Below are positions 1 through 9,673 of a stretch of DNA of 64,000 nt, piece by piece. A program made the position numbers and the translations under genes. The notes below the pieces were generated by a model. It saw only the letters and a program-made list of their open reading frames with translations, searched no databases and was not told the DNA's origin. Every line of letters begins with the position of its first letter. Within the stretch, counting starts at the first letter, position 1. Source of the stretch: Cricetulus griseus (lineage: Eukaryota > Chordata > Mammalia > Rodentia > Cricetidae); NCBI RefSeq assembly GCF_003668045.3, contig NC_048600.1, positions 26,938,437-27,002,436 on the forward strand, written 5' to 3'.

Positions 1-11
1 ACAGTAGGTTT

Positions 12-200
12 GAGAGATGGTTCGGTAGTTAAGACATTAGCTGCTCTTCCAGAGGAAGAGCTGGGCCTGGGGTTCCCAGCACTCACAGAGCAGATCATAA
101 CTATCTGTAACTCCAGTTCTAGGGGATTGATATCCCTCTAGTCTCCCTGGGAACTGGGAATACATACACAAGCAAACATCCACACATATAAATAGACACA
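12..200 (+). mobile_element. B3-like SINE
   Basis: The sequence follows the tRNA-derived B2/B3 head (GAGAGATGGTTCGGTAGTTAA, shortened here) and the B3 body with CTAGGGGATTGATATCCCTC. Confidence 0.6.
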
Positions 201-202
201 CA

Positions 203-500
203 GGGCTGGGAAATGGCTCAGTGGGTAAAAAGCACACTGTGCAAGTGTGAAGACACAAATTCAAGTCTCCAGACGCCACAGGAAAGCTCACAGTAGTGTG
301 AGCATCTGTAATTCCAGTGTTCCTATAGAGAGATGGAAGGAGAGTTCCTGGCATATCTGACAGAAAACAATAACAACAACAAAATGGGACTGTTTCAAGG
401 CAGAAGAAGGTGAGGACCAATATCTGAGGTTGCTCTCTGATCTATACGTACATTCCATGACACATGTTGCTCATATTCACACACAACAAAATACATATAC
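203..500 (+). mobile_element. B3/B4-like SINE remnant
   Basis: It starts GGGCTGGGAAATGGCTCAGT and continues through diverged SINE body to an A/C-rich tail. Confidence 0.45.
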
Positions 501-1950
501 ATACACTCAAGTAGGTACTTTGATGCGTGAGGGGTGAACCTATAGACCTAGTTTCCTGATGCTATAGGAAATAGGAACATTTGCCACCTACTTGGTGCCA
601 GGTGGGATGCTAAACAAATCAAGGAAGTTGGTCCAGAGGCTTTGCACTTATTCCCCCCCACCCAGGGCACAGAGCTAAGAGGAGGCCCCAAGAGTCACAG
701 GAACTAGAAATATCCATCCCATGCCCACCCCAACCCATCCTTCCACGCAGGATGGGGGAAGTACAGGAAAGAGCAGTTGGCTTGCACAGTCAGGCCACTG
801 GGCACTGCGGGGCCAGGTTTACAGCTGGCTGTGGATTGTTCACGGCAGGCTTTCCTGGGCAACAGGCTTTCCTGGCACCATCTGCCGTGGCCTTGTGCCT
901 GCCGCTGCCTGGAATGAATGCTCTCCATCTGGTCTGTTTTTTTGGGGGGTCGTGTGTGTGTGCGCGCGCGTGTGTGTTGCTCATTTGGGGGATTCAGGGA
1001 AACTGAGGCTCCAGGGTGTGTTAATAGCTCGAGACCATTGACAACCTACTGTGGTTGGGCTAAGCTCTCCTCCCGACTCGCCTTGTCTTCTAAGTCTGTG
1101 TTGTGTCCCTACCACCCACACCTGGCACGGTGCCCTCAGCGCAGATGTGGGTGCTAATCTCCCGGAGGAGATTGGCCCCCCCTCACCTCCCCTCTCCCGC
1201 GCGCGCTTCTCTCTCATTCGGTGCTGCCCTTTGCTTCCCCCAGGGACAGGCTGACATTCTCCATGGTGAGCCATGGTCCCTTCTCCGCACAGCCCAGAGT
1301 TAATTGTCCTGATTCCCTTCCAAGAGCAGCCTCTCTGAATTGCCTTCACAGGCACAATTAGGCAGGTTCAGCTTGACTTTCACACTCCAGCTCTGAATTA
1401 AAAAAAAAAAAAAAATCAAATCAGCCAGGAAGCGGCAGGCGCCTCTCGGAAGTTCTCTGAGAGCCCCTTTGTGCAGCGAACAAAGCACACACATAATTAC
1501 CTGCTTAACTGATGAGTTTAGGACCGGCCTGTTCACAGGAAAATGGGGCCCGGGCCGGCACCCCCACTCCAGCCAGACTCCAGCCCTCCCTCCATTAGCA
1601 AAAGCTATTCTTGGAACAGGCAGGCAGGCAGGCAGGCAGAGACCAGCACTGTCTCGTGGGACATGTGCAGGGTGGCAACATCCCAGAGTCCCCTCCCCAC
1701 AAGCCACTGTCTAGAATACCCAGTCACAAGCTGACGGTGGACAGAAGCTAGGAGTCCAGTGGCCCAGAGGGGATGTCGAGGGATGCCCTGGGTAAAGCAA
1801 CACAGCAAAGTCAGGTTCAGGCTGAGCCCAGCTGTAATCTAAATCTCTCTGAAGATGCTCCTTGCCCCGTCTAATGGTGCAACTTATATACCCCACTTAG
1901 GCTCAGAGGGAACCCAAAGCACACATAGGGTGTGGGCACAGTGCAGAGGA
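500..1950. other. Single-copy-looking DNA without a recognised gene
   Basis: Apart from an alternating GT/GC tract at 951-976, a (GGCA)4 run near 1620-1637 and an A15 run near 1399, the stretch shows no SINE and no credible coding frame. A denser, possibly conserved part lies at 1290-1560. Confidence 0.5.
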
Positions 1951-1954
1951 CAGA

Positions 1955-2310
1955 AATAGGAGCACAAAAGTTTAATCCCACCCCTGTAGAGGCTGAGGCA
2001 GGAAAACCCTGAGTTCTAGGCCAACCTGGACTCCAATAGTGAGACCTGTCTCAAAAACCCAAAAGTGGAAGCCAGTGAGTAAAAGGTCTTTACTACCAAG
2101 TCTGGTGACTCCAACTTGTTTGATCTCTGGGACCCATTGGATGAAATGAAAGAACAGACTCCCATAAGTTGTCCTGTGGCCTCCACCTGCACTTCCAGTC
2201 CCAGCACTCAGGAGGTATGACAGACAGTTCAAGGTCATTCCAAGCTACACACTCAGTTTCAGGCCAGCCAGAGCTACATGAGACCCCAGTAAGTGTCATA
2301 GAAAGTACCA
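1955..2310 (+). mobile_element. Diverged B4/B1 SINE fragments
   Basis: Two degenerate SINE bodies are seen: GAGGCTGAGGCAGGAAAACC to GAGACCTGTCTCAAAA, and TCCCAGCACTCAGGAGGT to GCTACATGAGACCCC. Confidence 0.5.
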
Positions 2311-2489
2311 GTTCAAGGAAGAGGCTATCTCATGGCCAAACTCCTGAGCTAGCCTTCTCCATAGGACCCCAGGACATCCATACAATGGCTAGTTGGAAGT
2401 GAATGTGTTGAACAGGCTTTCCCAGCCTTCAGGTTGAGGGTCAAGGTTGAAGTCAGTGTCATTTTAATCCCAGCTGGGCACTGATCCAT

Positions 2490-2731
2490 TGTAGAGAGAC
2501 ACCGTAACCACGCCTCCTAAGGGCTGGCTACAGGTGTGCCTGACCACACTTGTGAAGGCGTGGTCAAGGTGAGGTCAGAATGACTCGGCATGGGCTCTTA
2601 AGCGACCATGAGCACATGGAATGCTCTCTTCCCCTTCTGCTGCCCCTTCTCTCTGGCCTCGCTGCTCTGGCTTGCGTTTGGCTGGTATTTATCTGAATAA
2701 AGGTATCTTAAACCAACAAGCTTGCCTTTTA
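2490..2731 (+). mobile_element. LTR, left arm of palindrome
   Basis: The arm starts TGTAGAGAGACAC and ends GCTTGCCTTTTA, with an AATAAA poly(A) signal at 2695-2700 close to its 3' end, as in a U3-R-U5 unit. Two bases later the sequence TGGCGCCCAATGTGGGGC forms a lysine-tRNA primer binding site of the type used by class II (betaretrovirus-like) elements. Confidence 0.85.
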
Positions 2732-2733
2732 CC

Positions 2734-2809
2734 TGGCGCCCAATGTGGGGCACAAACCCACACCCCTGGGATTAAGAGTCCCTTGCTCTACTGACTGAGC
2801 TAGCCGGGC
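2734..2809 (-). pseudogene. Retrocopied tRNA-Lys(CUU) including CCA
   Basis: Read on the minus strand, the 76 bases are a whole tRNA-Lys: GCCCGGCTAGCTCAG at the 5' end, anticodon CTT at 2776-2774 in the loop ACTCTTAATC, and GGGCGCCA at the 3' end. A genomic tRNA gene does not encode CCA, so this is a copy of mature tRNA. The T-loop box B is degraded and one acceptor pair is lost, so it is not expected to be functional. Confidence 0.93.
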
Positions 2810-2853
2810 TGAGGCAGTGAGAGCTCTGAACCCTAACCACTAGACCACCAGGG
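2804..2853 (-). pseudogene. Retrocopied 5' part of tRNA-Glu(CUC)
   Basis: On the minus strand the 50 bases align without gaps to tRNA-Glu positions 2-51: CCCTGGTGGTCTAGTGGTTA, anticodon CTC at 2821-2819, ending GCCCGG. These last six bases are also the first six of the adjoining tRNA-Lys, so the two tRNAs are fused through shared GCCCGG. Confidence 0.88.
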
Positions 2854-3095
2854 TGAAAGGCAAGCTTGTTGGTTTAAGATACCTTTATTCAGATAAATAC
2901 CAGCCAAACGCAAGCCAGAGCAGCGAGGCCAGAGAGAAGGGGCAGCAGAAGGGGAAGAGAGCATTCCATGTGCTCATGGTCACTTAAGAGCCCATGCCGA
3001 GTCATTCTGACCTCACCTTGACCACGCCTTCACAGGTGTGGTCAGGCACACCTGTAGCCAGCCTTTAGGAGGCGTGGTTTACAGTGTCTCCCTAC
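2854..3095 (-). mobile_element. LTR, right arm of palindrome
   Basis: This is the same LTR as at 2490-2731 in the opposite orientation, with outer end TGTAGGGAGACACTG and inner end GCCTTTCA directly joined to the tRNA-Glu 5' end. It carries the same AATAAA near its 3' end. Confidence 0.85.
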
Positions 3096-3628
3096 AATTT
3101 ATCTCAACTTTAAGGGGAGGCAGCTACAATGACCCTGCAGAGCTACAAGGCTTTGCCTAGGACACAGCTCAGGGTCACAGTTCAGGATCACAGGCCAGGC
3201 TTCTTGCTCCTTGAATTTAAATTAACATGAGTTCAAGAGGCCCAATTATTCCAGACACAGAAAATGAAATTAGTGAGCATGGGCCACTACAATTGTATTC
3301 TAATCTACAATTGTATTTTAATCTGTCCTATCCTCCTGCCAAGAGGCAGGTTAGAGGACGGCTGGCCCAGGGCCAACTCTCTGTGAACTGTTTAATTAGG
3401 ATCCAGAAGAAAGGATAGCGGTCCAGGGAAGACAAGGGGCTCGTGCTCCACCCCTGGGAGAGAAGACAAGATGTAGAGGGGCATGGGTGAAAAGATACCA
3501 TCTGGTCAACCTCTGGAAGGCAGGCAGCAGGAAGGAGTGCAAGCTGCAGTGGGATGATGAGGAGCTTGCAAGTTCAAATCCCAGCCAGGCCACTTACAAC
3601 CTTCACAAACCTTAATGAGGGGTACAGA

Positions 3629-3790
3629 AACCGGCAATGGTGGCTCATGCCTTTAATCCCAGCACTTGGGAAGCAGAGACAGACAGATCTCTGAGCTCAA
3701 AGTCAGCCTGGTCTACAGAGCAAGTTCCAGGACAGTTGGGGCCAGACAAAGAAACCCTGTCTCAAAACACTAAGAAAAAAAAGGGGGAAA
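3629..3790 (+). mobile_element. B1 SINE
   Basis: CCGGCAATGGTGGCTCATGC to GAAACCCTGTCTCAAAA with an A/G-rich tail that extends into a polypurine run to about 3840. Confidence 0.8.
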
Positions 3791-3999
3791 GAAAGAAAAG
3801 AAAAAGAAGAATGAGAAGGGAAAGAAGAGGAGGAGGACAGAAAGTACTCCACAGCTTTCCCATGCCAGGGCTACACTAACCATGTGAACTGCTGAGACAT
3901 TCTCTCCACAACCCGCTGAGCTCTGTCACTACCCAGTTCACAGGGGAGGCAGGGTGAGGGCTGGGGTTGTCAAATGACCTACAGCATGGGGAGACTGGC

Positions 4000-4095
4000 T
4001 GTGACTGACTGATAGATCTGAAACTCACAGATCTGTACCTGCCTCTGCTTCCTGAATGCTGGGACTAAAGGTGTATGTCATTGCTTCCAGCTTCT
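4000..4095 (-). mobile_element. B1 SINE fragment
   Basis: Antisense B1 text: CTGCCTCTGCTTCCTGAATG, GGGACTAAAGGTGTATG. Confidence 0.5.
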
Positions 4096-4122
4096 AGTTA
4101 CAGCTTTGAGCCAGTCTTGATG

Positions 4123-4318
4123 TGTAGCCCAGGCTGGCCTCCAACTCATGGTTCCCCTATTTCACCTTCTGAGTCCTGGGATTGCAGGGTAGCCCAGGCT
4201 GGCCTCCAACTCACGGTTTCCCTATTTCATCTTCTGAGTCCTGGGATTACAGGGTAGCCCCACTGACCTCCAATTTATGGTCCCCTATTTTCACCTTCTG
4301 AGCCCTGGGATTGCAGGC
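4123..4318. repeat. Three tandem copies of a 65-bp SINE-derived segment
   Basis: The unit GTAGCCCAGGCTGGCCTCCA through CTGGGATTGCAGG occurs three times in a row, with increasing divergence. It looks like local amplification of an antisense B1/B4 piece. Confidence 0.75.
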
Positions 4319-4349
4319 ATGCACCACCATTCCTGGCTCTGGAGTTTTT

Positions 4350-4673
4350 TTCTTTTTAATTTATTATATGTGGGGAGGGGATACGCATGTCAGGAGAACA
4401 TGTGTATGAACATACTTGTGGAAAATAGTTCAACTTGAGTGTCAGTTGTTAGGTTCCATCTACCTTGTCTTTTCAGAACAGGTCACTCAGTGGCCTGGAA
4501 CTTGCCAAGTGGGCTAGGCTGGATGGCTAGGAAACCCCATGGAGCCACTTGTCTCTGTCTCCTCAGCACTGGGATTTCTGTGTGTGTGGTGGGGGGATTT
4601 TTGTTTTGTTTTTATAACTTGGCTTTTGGAGACTCAAACTCGGGTCCACAGACTGAGCCATCTCTCCAGCCCC
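4350..4673 (-). mobile_element. B2/B3-type SINE, diverged
   Basis: Antisense text ending ACTGAGCCATCTCTCCAGCC, the complement of the B2 head. The body is diverged and interrupted by a G/T-rich stretch. Confidence 0.55.
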
Positions 4674-4861
4674 TAGGACTTACTACAGCAAAAGTTTGTG
4701 AAAGTGACCCAGGTAAAACAGAACCCTCCCAGAATGCACTGCTCTCTCACCCACTTGCTCAGTCAGTCTTTCCTGAACCTGTTCTCTTGTCTATTAAGAT
4801 GAACAGGCCACCTCCCTCCCCCATGCTGAGATCCCAGCACAGGCATGGAAAGTTCCTTTAA

Positions 4862-5270
4862 GATTATCTACTGGGGGAGAAAGGTCAGTTAGTGGAGTAT
4901 TTGGCCTCCCACTGTAATTGGCCCCCATTGTCTCATGGGAAGTGGCACTATTACAAGGTGTGGCTTTGTCGAAGTAGGTGTGGCCTTGTTGGAGGAAGTG
5001 CGTCACTGTGGGGGTGGGCTTTGAGGTCTTCTATGCTCAAGATATGACTCAGACCATTTCCTCTTGCCTGCAGATCAAGATGTATTTCCTTCTCTGCTCT
5101 CAGCTCCTTCTCCAGCAGCATGTCTGCTTGCATACTGCCATGTTTCACCATAATGATAATGGACTGAACCTCCAAACTGTAAAGCTAGCCCCAACTAAAT
5201 GTTTTCCTTTGTTAGAGTTGCTGTGGTCATGGTGTCTCTTCACAGCCATAGAAACTCTAAGACACCCACC
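4862..5270 (+). repeat. Rodent interspersed repeat, family not assigned
   Basis: The text TGGAGGAAGTGCGTCACTGT, CTCCTTCTCCAGCAGCATGT and GGTGTCTCTTCACAGCCATA belongs to a widespread rodent repeat I recognise but cannot name safely. Open frames here are not genes. Confidence 0.5.
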
Positions 5271-5290
5271 ATGCACAAAACCCTGTAAAC

Positions 5291-5412
5291 CAGGTGTGGG
5301 TGTTGCAAGCCTATAATTCTAGCACCTGGGAGTGAAGACAGGATGATCAGAGGTTCAAGGACATCCTCAATTACATAGAGTTTGAAATCAGCCCAGGCTA
5401 AAGACTCCCATC
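5291..5412 (+). mobile_element. B4-like SINE
   Basis: CAGGTGTGGGTGTTGCAAGC to TTTGAAATCAGCCCAGGCTA, a B4 body. Confidence 0.5.
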
Positions 5413-5427
5413 ATCATCTTTAGGATA

Positions 5428-5575
5428 TATTAGATAGATGGATGATAGATAGATAGATAGACAGACAGACAGATGATAGGACAGATAGATGAAGATATAG
5501 ATATTAGATGATAGGTTGATAAACAGAGGAAAGATGATAGGTAGGTAGATATATACATGATAGATACACAGAAGA
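5428..5575. repeat. GATA/GACA microsatellite region
   Basis: An imperfect run of GATA, GACA and GATG units with several interruptions. Confidence 0.8.
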
Positions 5576-6049
5576 TGGCTGCAGTGCCTTTGCCCTCTAC
5601 AGGCTGAGCTGCTGCAAGGCAGAGCCAGTCCTGAGACTAAGACTGAGCTACTGGCTCCCTTTAAGAGGATTAATCATGAGTCTAAAAATAGTAATGCCAC
5701 CCATGTGGAGGGAGCGTAGGCAAAGAAACTGTGGCCTACGCATGCAATGGAGAATTCTCAGGGCCTAAACAAAGACGGTTGCTTCCAGCACCACTCAGCT
5801 ATACATTGAGCCTCACCTCCAGATGAGGGGTCAAAGAGGCCCAGTGTTCAGTGCTATGATGCCACCATCTAGTTTGGGGTCAGGTGAGGCTCATCTCTGC
5901 AATGGGCATCAAGTCAGTGGTACTGCAGAGGGCAGAGCTACAGGTAGGAAGCTCCAGGCACAGTTTGCCCCCTCTCACCTCATGGAACTGGCTTCCCAAG
6001 CACACTCACTGTGAGACCCCGTGAGACCTTGTCTCAAAGTAAAAAGAGG

Positions 6050-6255
6050 ATGGTTGGGGCTACAGCTCAGGTGTAAACTGCTTGCCTAGTGTGCTTGAGA
6101 ACCTGGGCTGCAGTCCCCAGTATCACCCAAAATAGCAACAGGAAGAGGGGGTGGTCATGGAAAGCTGTGAATCACCATGTTGATGCTGGCAATCAAAACC
6201 AGGTCCTCTGCAAGAGCTACAAGTGACCTTAACCACTGAGCCATCACTCTAGTCC
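6050..6255. mobile_element. ID element followed by antisense B2 tail
   Basis: The ID core GGGGCTACAGCTCAGGTGTA to CAGTCCCCAGTATCACCC is on the plus strand. From about 6195, AACCAGGTCCTCTGCAAGAG to GAGCCATCACTCTAGTCCCC is antisense B2/B3. Confidence 0.6.
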
Positions 6256-6837
6256 CCTTTATAGGTCTTAGCTCTTCTCTCTCTCTTCTCAGGGCCCACA
6301 GGAAGTTCTGAGACTGCCCCCAAACTCTCTCTCCCAGTAGTAAACTGCAGGGAAAGCTAGTTTTGCATTACTATGCAAAGACTCTTAGTGGGGGGGGTTG
6401 GAGGGGGGCTGTTAATTGAGGTAATTCAGTTGTGAATTGCACCTCAGTCACTGGGTCGGTATTGCTTGGAGTTGTTTGTTGTTGTTTTCAGAGCCCTCCA
6501 CCCAGGTGAAGCCAGGATTCTTGACTGCAAAAGAAAAAAAAAAAAGAAGAAGAAGAATTTCAGAATGAGACAGTAGGAAGAAAAGCCAGCTTTATTAGGA
6601 ATGGGTTACCAGTTAAACAGAGATTTGAGCATGGGGGTTAGTAGATCCCAGGAAAAGGATAACACTCAACCAAGCCTCTCCAGGTGGGGAGTCTCCCTGT
6701 TGGTGGTTCTGAAGTTCCATTTCAAATGGTTGTTGAAGGATTTAAATGAGATTGTAGGGCAGTTCCTGAGACACACCAAATAGGCAGACTGGAGATCGAG
6801 CCTCGTGTTGTGGTTTGATTGTGGACTGCCCTTAAAC

Positions 6838-6863
6838 ACACACACACACACACACACACACAC
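6838..6863. repeat. (CA)13 microsatellite
   Basis: Uninterrupted CA run, inside a diverged interspersed repeat that extends to about 7260. Confidence 0.9.
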
Positions 6864-7537
6864 TCCACGCCTCCAAACACCACCACTTGCTTGTGCATTT
6901 CCCTGAAAACTTGGTCCCCAGCTGGTGGCACTGTTTGGGAAGGTGTACAACTCCTAGGGGGTGGAGCTTAGCTCTTAGGGGGTGGAGCTTAACCCTTAGG
7001 AGGCAAGTTTAACCCTTATGAGGTGGAGCTTTGCTAAAGGAAGTGGGTCACTGGGATAGGCAGTGAGATTTTATAGGAAGGCGCCCACTGTTTCCTGGAC
7101 GAAGCAGTGTAACCATCAGCTTCCTGTTCCTGCTGCCAACCCTTTTTCACAGCGATGAACTGGACCCCCTTGAACCTAAACTAGAAGAAACCCTTCCTCC
7201 CTTAAATAGCTTTGTTAGGGGTTTTGTCACAGAACTAAGAAAATGAACTAATCCACCTAATATGCATGAAGCCTGGGGTGTGATCTCCAGCACCATATAT
7301 AGAGGGCATGATGGGAACACGCCAGCAATTCCAGCACACAGGAGGTCATCCTCAGCTACAAAAAGGGTTTGAGGCCACCCTGAGCTACATGAGACCATGC
7401 CTCAAAAAGGGAAATTTTATGACCTTGTTTGTCAAAGTCCCAGAAGATTGCAAATTCACATCTGGGAGAGTTGCACCATTCTCAAAGGACGTATATGCTT
7501 AGACCTTACAAGTGGCCCATTGCTATTTTAACACTTT

Positions 7538-7672
7538 TTTTTTCCCAAAACAGGGTTTCTTTGTGTATCCTCAGCTGTCTGTAGACCAGGCTAGCCTCAA
7601 ACCCACAGAAATCCACCTGTCTCTGCTTCTCAAGTGCTGGAATTAAAGGTGTGCACCACCACCGCCTGGCTA
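7538..7672 (-). mobile_element. B1 SINE
   Basis: T-run followed by AACAGGGTTTCTTTGTGTAT and ending CACCACCACCGCCTGGC: a complete antisense B1. Confidence 0.85.
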
Positions 7673-7717
7673 TTTAACATTCTTATTTGACAGTATCTCT
7701 CTAAAAGAACACGGTTG

Positions 7718-7870
7718 TACCGGGCGGTGATGGTGCACGCCTTTAATCCCAGCACTTGGGAGGCAGAGGCAGGTGGATCTCTGTGAGTTCGAAACCAGCC
7801 CGGTCTACAAGAGCTAGTTCTAGGACAGCCTCCACAGGGAAACCCTGTCTCGGAAAAAAAAAAAAAAAAA
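7718..7870 (+). mobile_element. Young B1 SINE with intact target duplication
   Basis: The element runs from ACCGGGCGGTGATGGTGCAC to CCCTGTCTCGG plus A-tail. The flanks repeat AAAAGAACACGGTTG exactly (7703-7717 and 7868-7882), which fixes the insertion boundaries. Confidence 0.92.
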
Positions 7871-8318
7871 AGAACACGGTTGCTATGCTAGTGAATGTCA
7901 CAGTAAGTGTTGTTCATTGTGAAGAAGTTCTTGACTCTCATTGGTGAGAGATTTCAAACAGACACTGCATCAAGGAACTCCCTTCCCTACAAATGTCCCT
8001 TAACGTCCTCTCTCTTCATCCTGCACCAATGGCTGCAGTAACAGGTCAGCAGATAACAGAAGGAGTCAGGTTCCCCTCCTTGACCTCACTCAACCCCCAA
8101 GACTTTGGTATCCTGGTTCTCCTGGGCTTCCTGGGAAAGGTTCCTGCCTCTAGTTACTCACTGGGTAGGCAAAGGAGATGGCCATGGCGGCATCAGGGAT
8201 GACAGGAAGGAAGCTTCTGCCAGTGTGGAGTGTTGTTCCAGGTGCTCTATGTGCCCCAATTTCAAAGATAAGGAAACTAAAGCTCAGATAATCAACAATT
8301 TGCTCAGAAATGGAAGTT

Positions 8319-8425
8319 AGGGACTGGGGCTCAGTTGGCAGAGGGTATGCCTGGGTTAGCTCCACAGCACCACATAAACTGGGTATGGGAATACACACCT
8401 GTAATCCAGCATTTGGGAGGTCAGG
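8319..8425 (+). mobile_element. ID/B4 SINE
   Basis: GGGACTGGGGCTCAGTTGGC (ID head) to CCTGTAATCCAGCATTTGGG (B1-like part) marks a B4-type composite. Confidence 0.6.
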
Positions 8426-8432
8426 AGTTATT

Positions 8433-8830
8433 TTAGGGTTACTATTGCTGTGATGAAATACCAAGGCTAAAAGCAACATGGGGGGGTGTTATTTCATAGT
8501 CCCACATCATAGTTCATCATTAAAGGAAGTCAGGACAGGAACTCAAGCAGGACAGGAACCTGGAGGCAGGAGCTGATGCAGAGGCCATGGAAGGTGCTGC
8601 TTACTGGCTTGCTCCTCATGACTTGCTCAGCCTGCTGTCTTACAGAACCCAGAACCACCAGCCAAGGGATGGCACCACCCACAGTGGGCTGAGCCCTCCC
8701 CCATCAATCACTCATTAAGAAAATACCCTACAGGCTTGCCTACAGCCCAATCTTATGGAGACATTTTTTTCAGTTGAGCCTCTCTGATGACTCTAGCTTG
8801 TGTCAAGTTGACATAAAACTAGCCAGGACA
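8433..8830 (+). repeat. Interspersed rodent repeat (family A)
   Basis: From GGGTTACTATTGCTGTGATG to TGTCAAGTTGACATAAAACT. Related copies lie at about 11325-11718, 34848-35238, 35543-36125, 44377-44695 and 48308-48645. I recognise it as a common rodent repeat but cannot name the family with certainty. Confidence 0.7.
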
Positions 8831-9360
8831 ATACTAATAACAATTTTGAAGGAAAGCTCATGAGGGGATTGTAAGGATTCAGGCATTAAGCTGGCCTGCC
8901 CCTGTCACTTGACAGAATGCACTCAGGCAGTACTCTGGTCAGCCCAGGGTTCCATGACTACTAGTCTGCATGCAGGTGCAAAGGACCCCTTTAAAAGAAA
9001 GATCCCTGACCACTTATGCTCTCTTTGCCTGCTCTTCTTTTTCCACTCTCTTTCCCGAGGTTCCCCTGGGGCAGATGCAAGGGTTTCTCAAGTTTTATCA
9101 TAACAGAGATCATATAAATGTGGACTCCAAAGCTACATGACTTTACTTTATGGACCTGCCTATTATTAGTACATAGCTAGCCACACTGTAGCTGGTCCTA
9201 AAACCCTGTGGAACAGAGAATATAGCAAACACAGCAGAGGCAGACCGGGAAGACCTCTGCTCCTCACCCCATGGCTGAGTCTCTGGCCAGCCCTACCCTT
9301 CTAATGCTGAAGGCCCCAAGGGCAAGAACCAGGTTGACTCATCTCTGCTCTATACAAGAG

Positions 9361-9621
9361 CTCAGGCCCACATCCTGCATCCTGCACACATCATAGGCCT
9401 TAGGACATGCTGGACACACACACACATACACTCAGGCCCACATCCTGCATCCTGCACACATCATAGGCCTTAGGACATGCTGGACACACACACACATACA
9501 CTCAGGCCCACATCCTGAATCCTGCACACATCATAGGCCTTAGGACATGGCTGGACACACACACATACACTCAGGCCCAAATCCTGCATCCTGCACATAG
9601 CACAGGCCTTAACACGTGGCT

Positions 9622-9671
<50 letters not shown>
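9361..9671. repeat. Four 70-bp tandem copies ending in a (CA)n run
   Basis: The unit CTCAGGCCCACATCCTGCAT to GGACATGCTGGACACACACA repeats at 9361, 9431, 9501 and 9570. Each unit ends in a short CA run. The last one has grown into about 23 CA repeats to 9671. Confidence 0.93.

Positions 9672-9673
<2 letters not shown>

Larger units (their letters stand above)
2490..3095. mobile_element. Palindromic LTR pair enclosing tRNA-Lys and partial tRNA-Glu copies
   Basis: Two 242-bp copies of one LTR lie in inverted orientation, each running from TGTAG at the outer edge to GCCTTTyA at the centre. They are about 97% alike, with roughly six substitutions and one indel. The 122-bp centre is a full tRNA-Lys(CUU) copy including the CCA tail joined to the first 51 bases of tRNA-Glu(CUC). 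The tRNA 3' end abuts the plus-strand LTR just where a primer binding site would sit. No internal gag or pol sequence and no clear target duplication is visible. Confidence 0.9.

Noticed and set aside
2734..2809. Functional tRNA-Lys gene
   Set aside because: The copy includes CCA, which nuclear tRNA genes lack. Its box B is degraded and it sits exactly at an LTR primer site, so it is a reverse-transcribed copy.
7756..7947. Small plus-strand frame (RWISVSSKPARSTRASSRTAS)
   Set aside because: It is a translated B1 SINE, one of many such small frames in the window.
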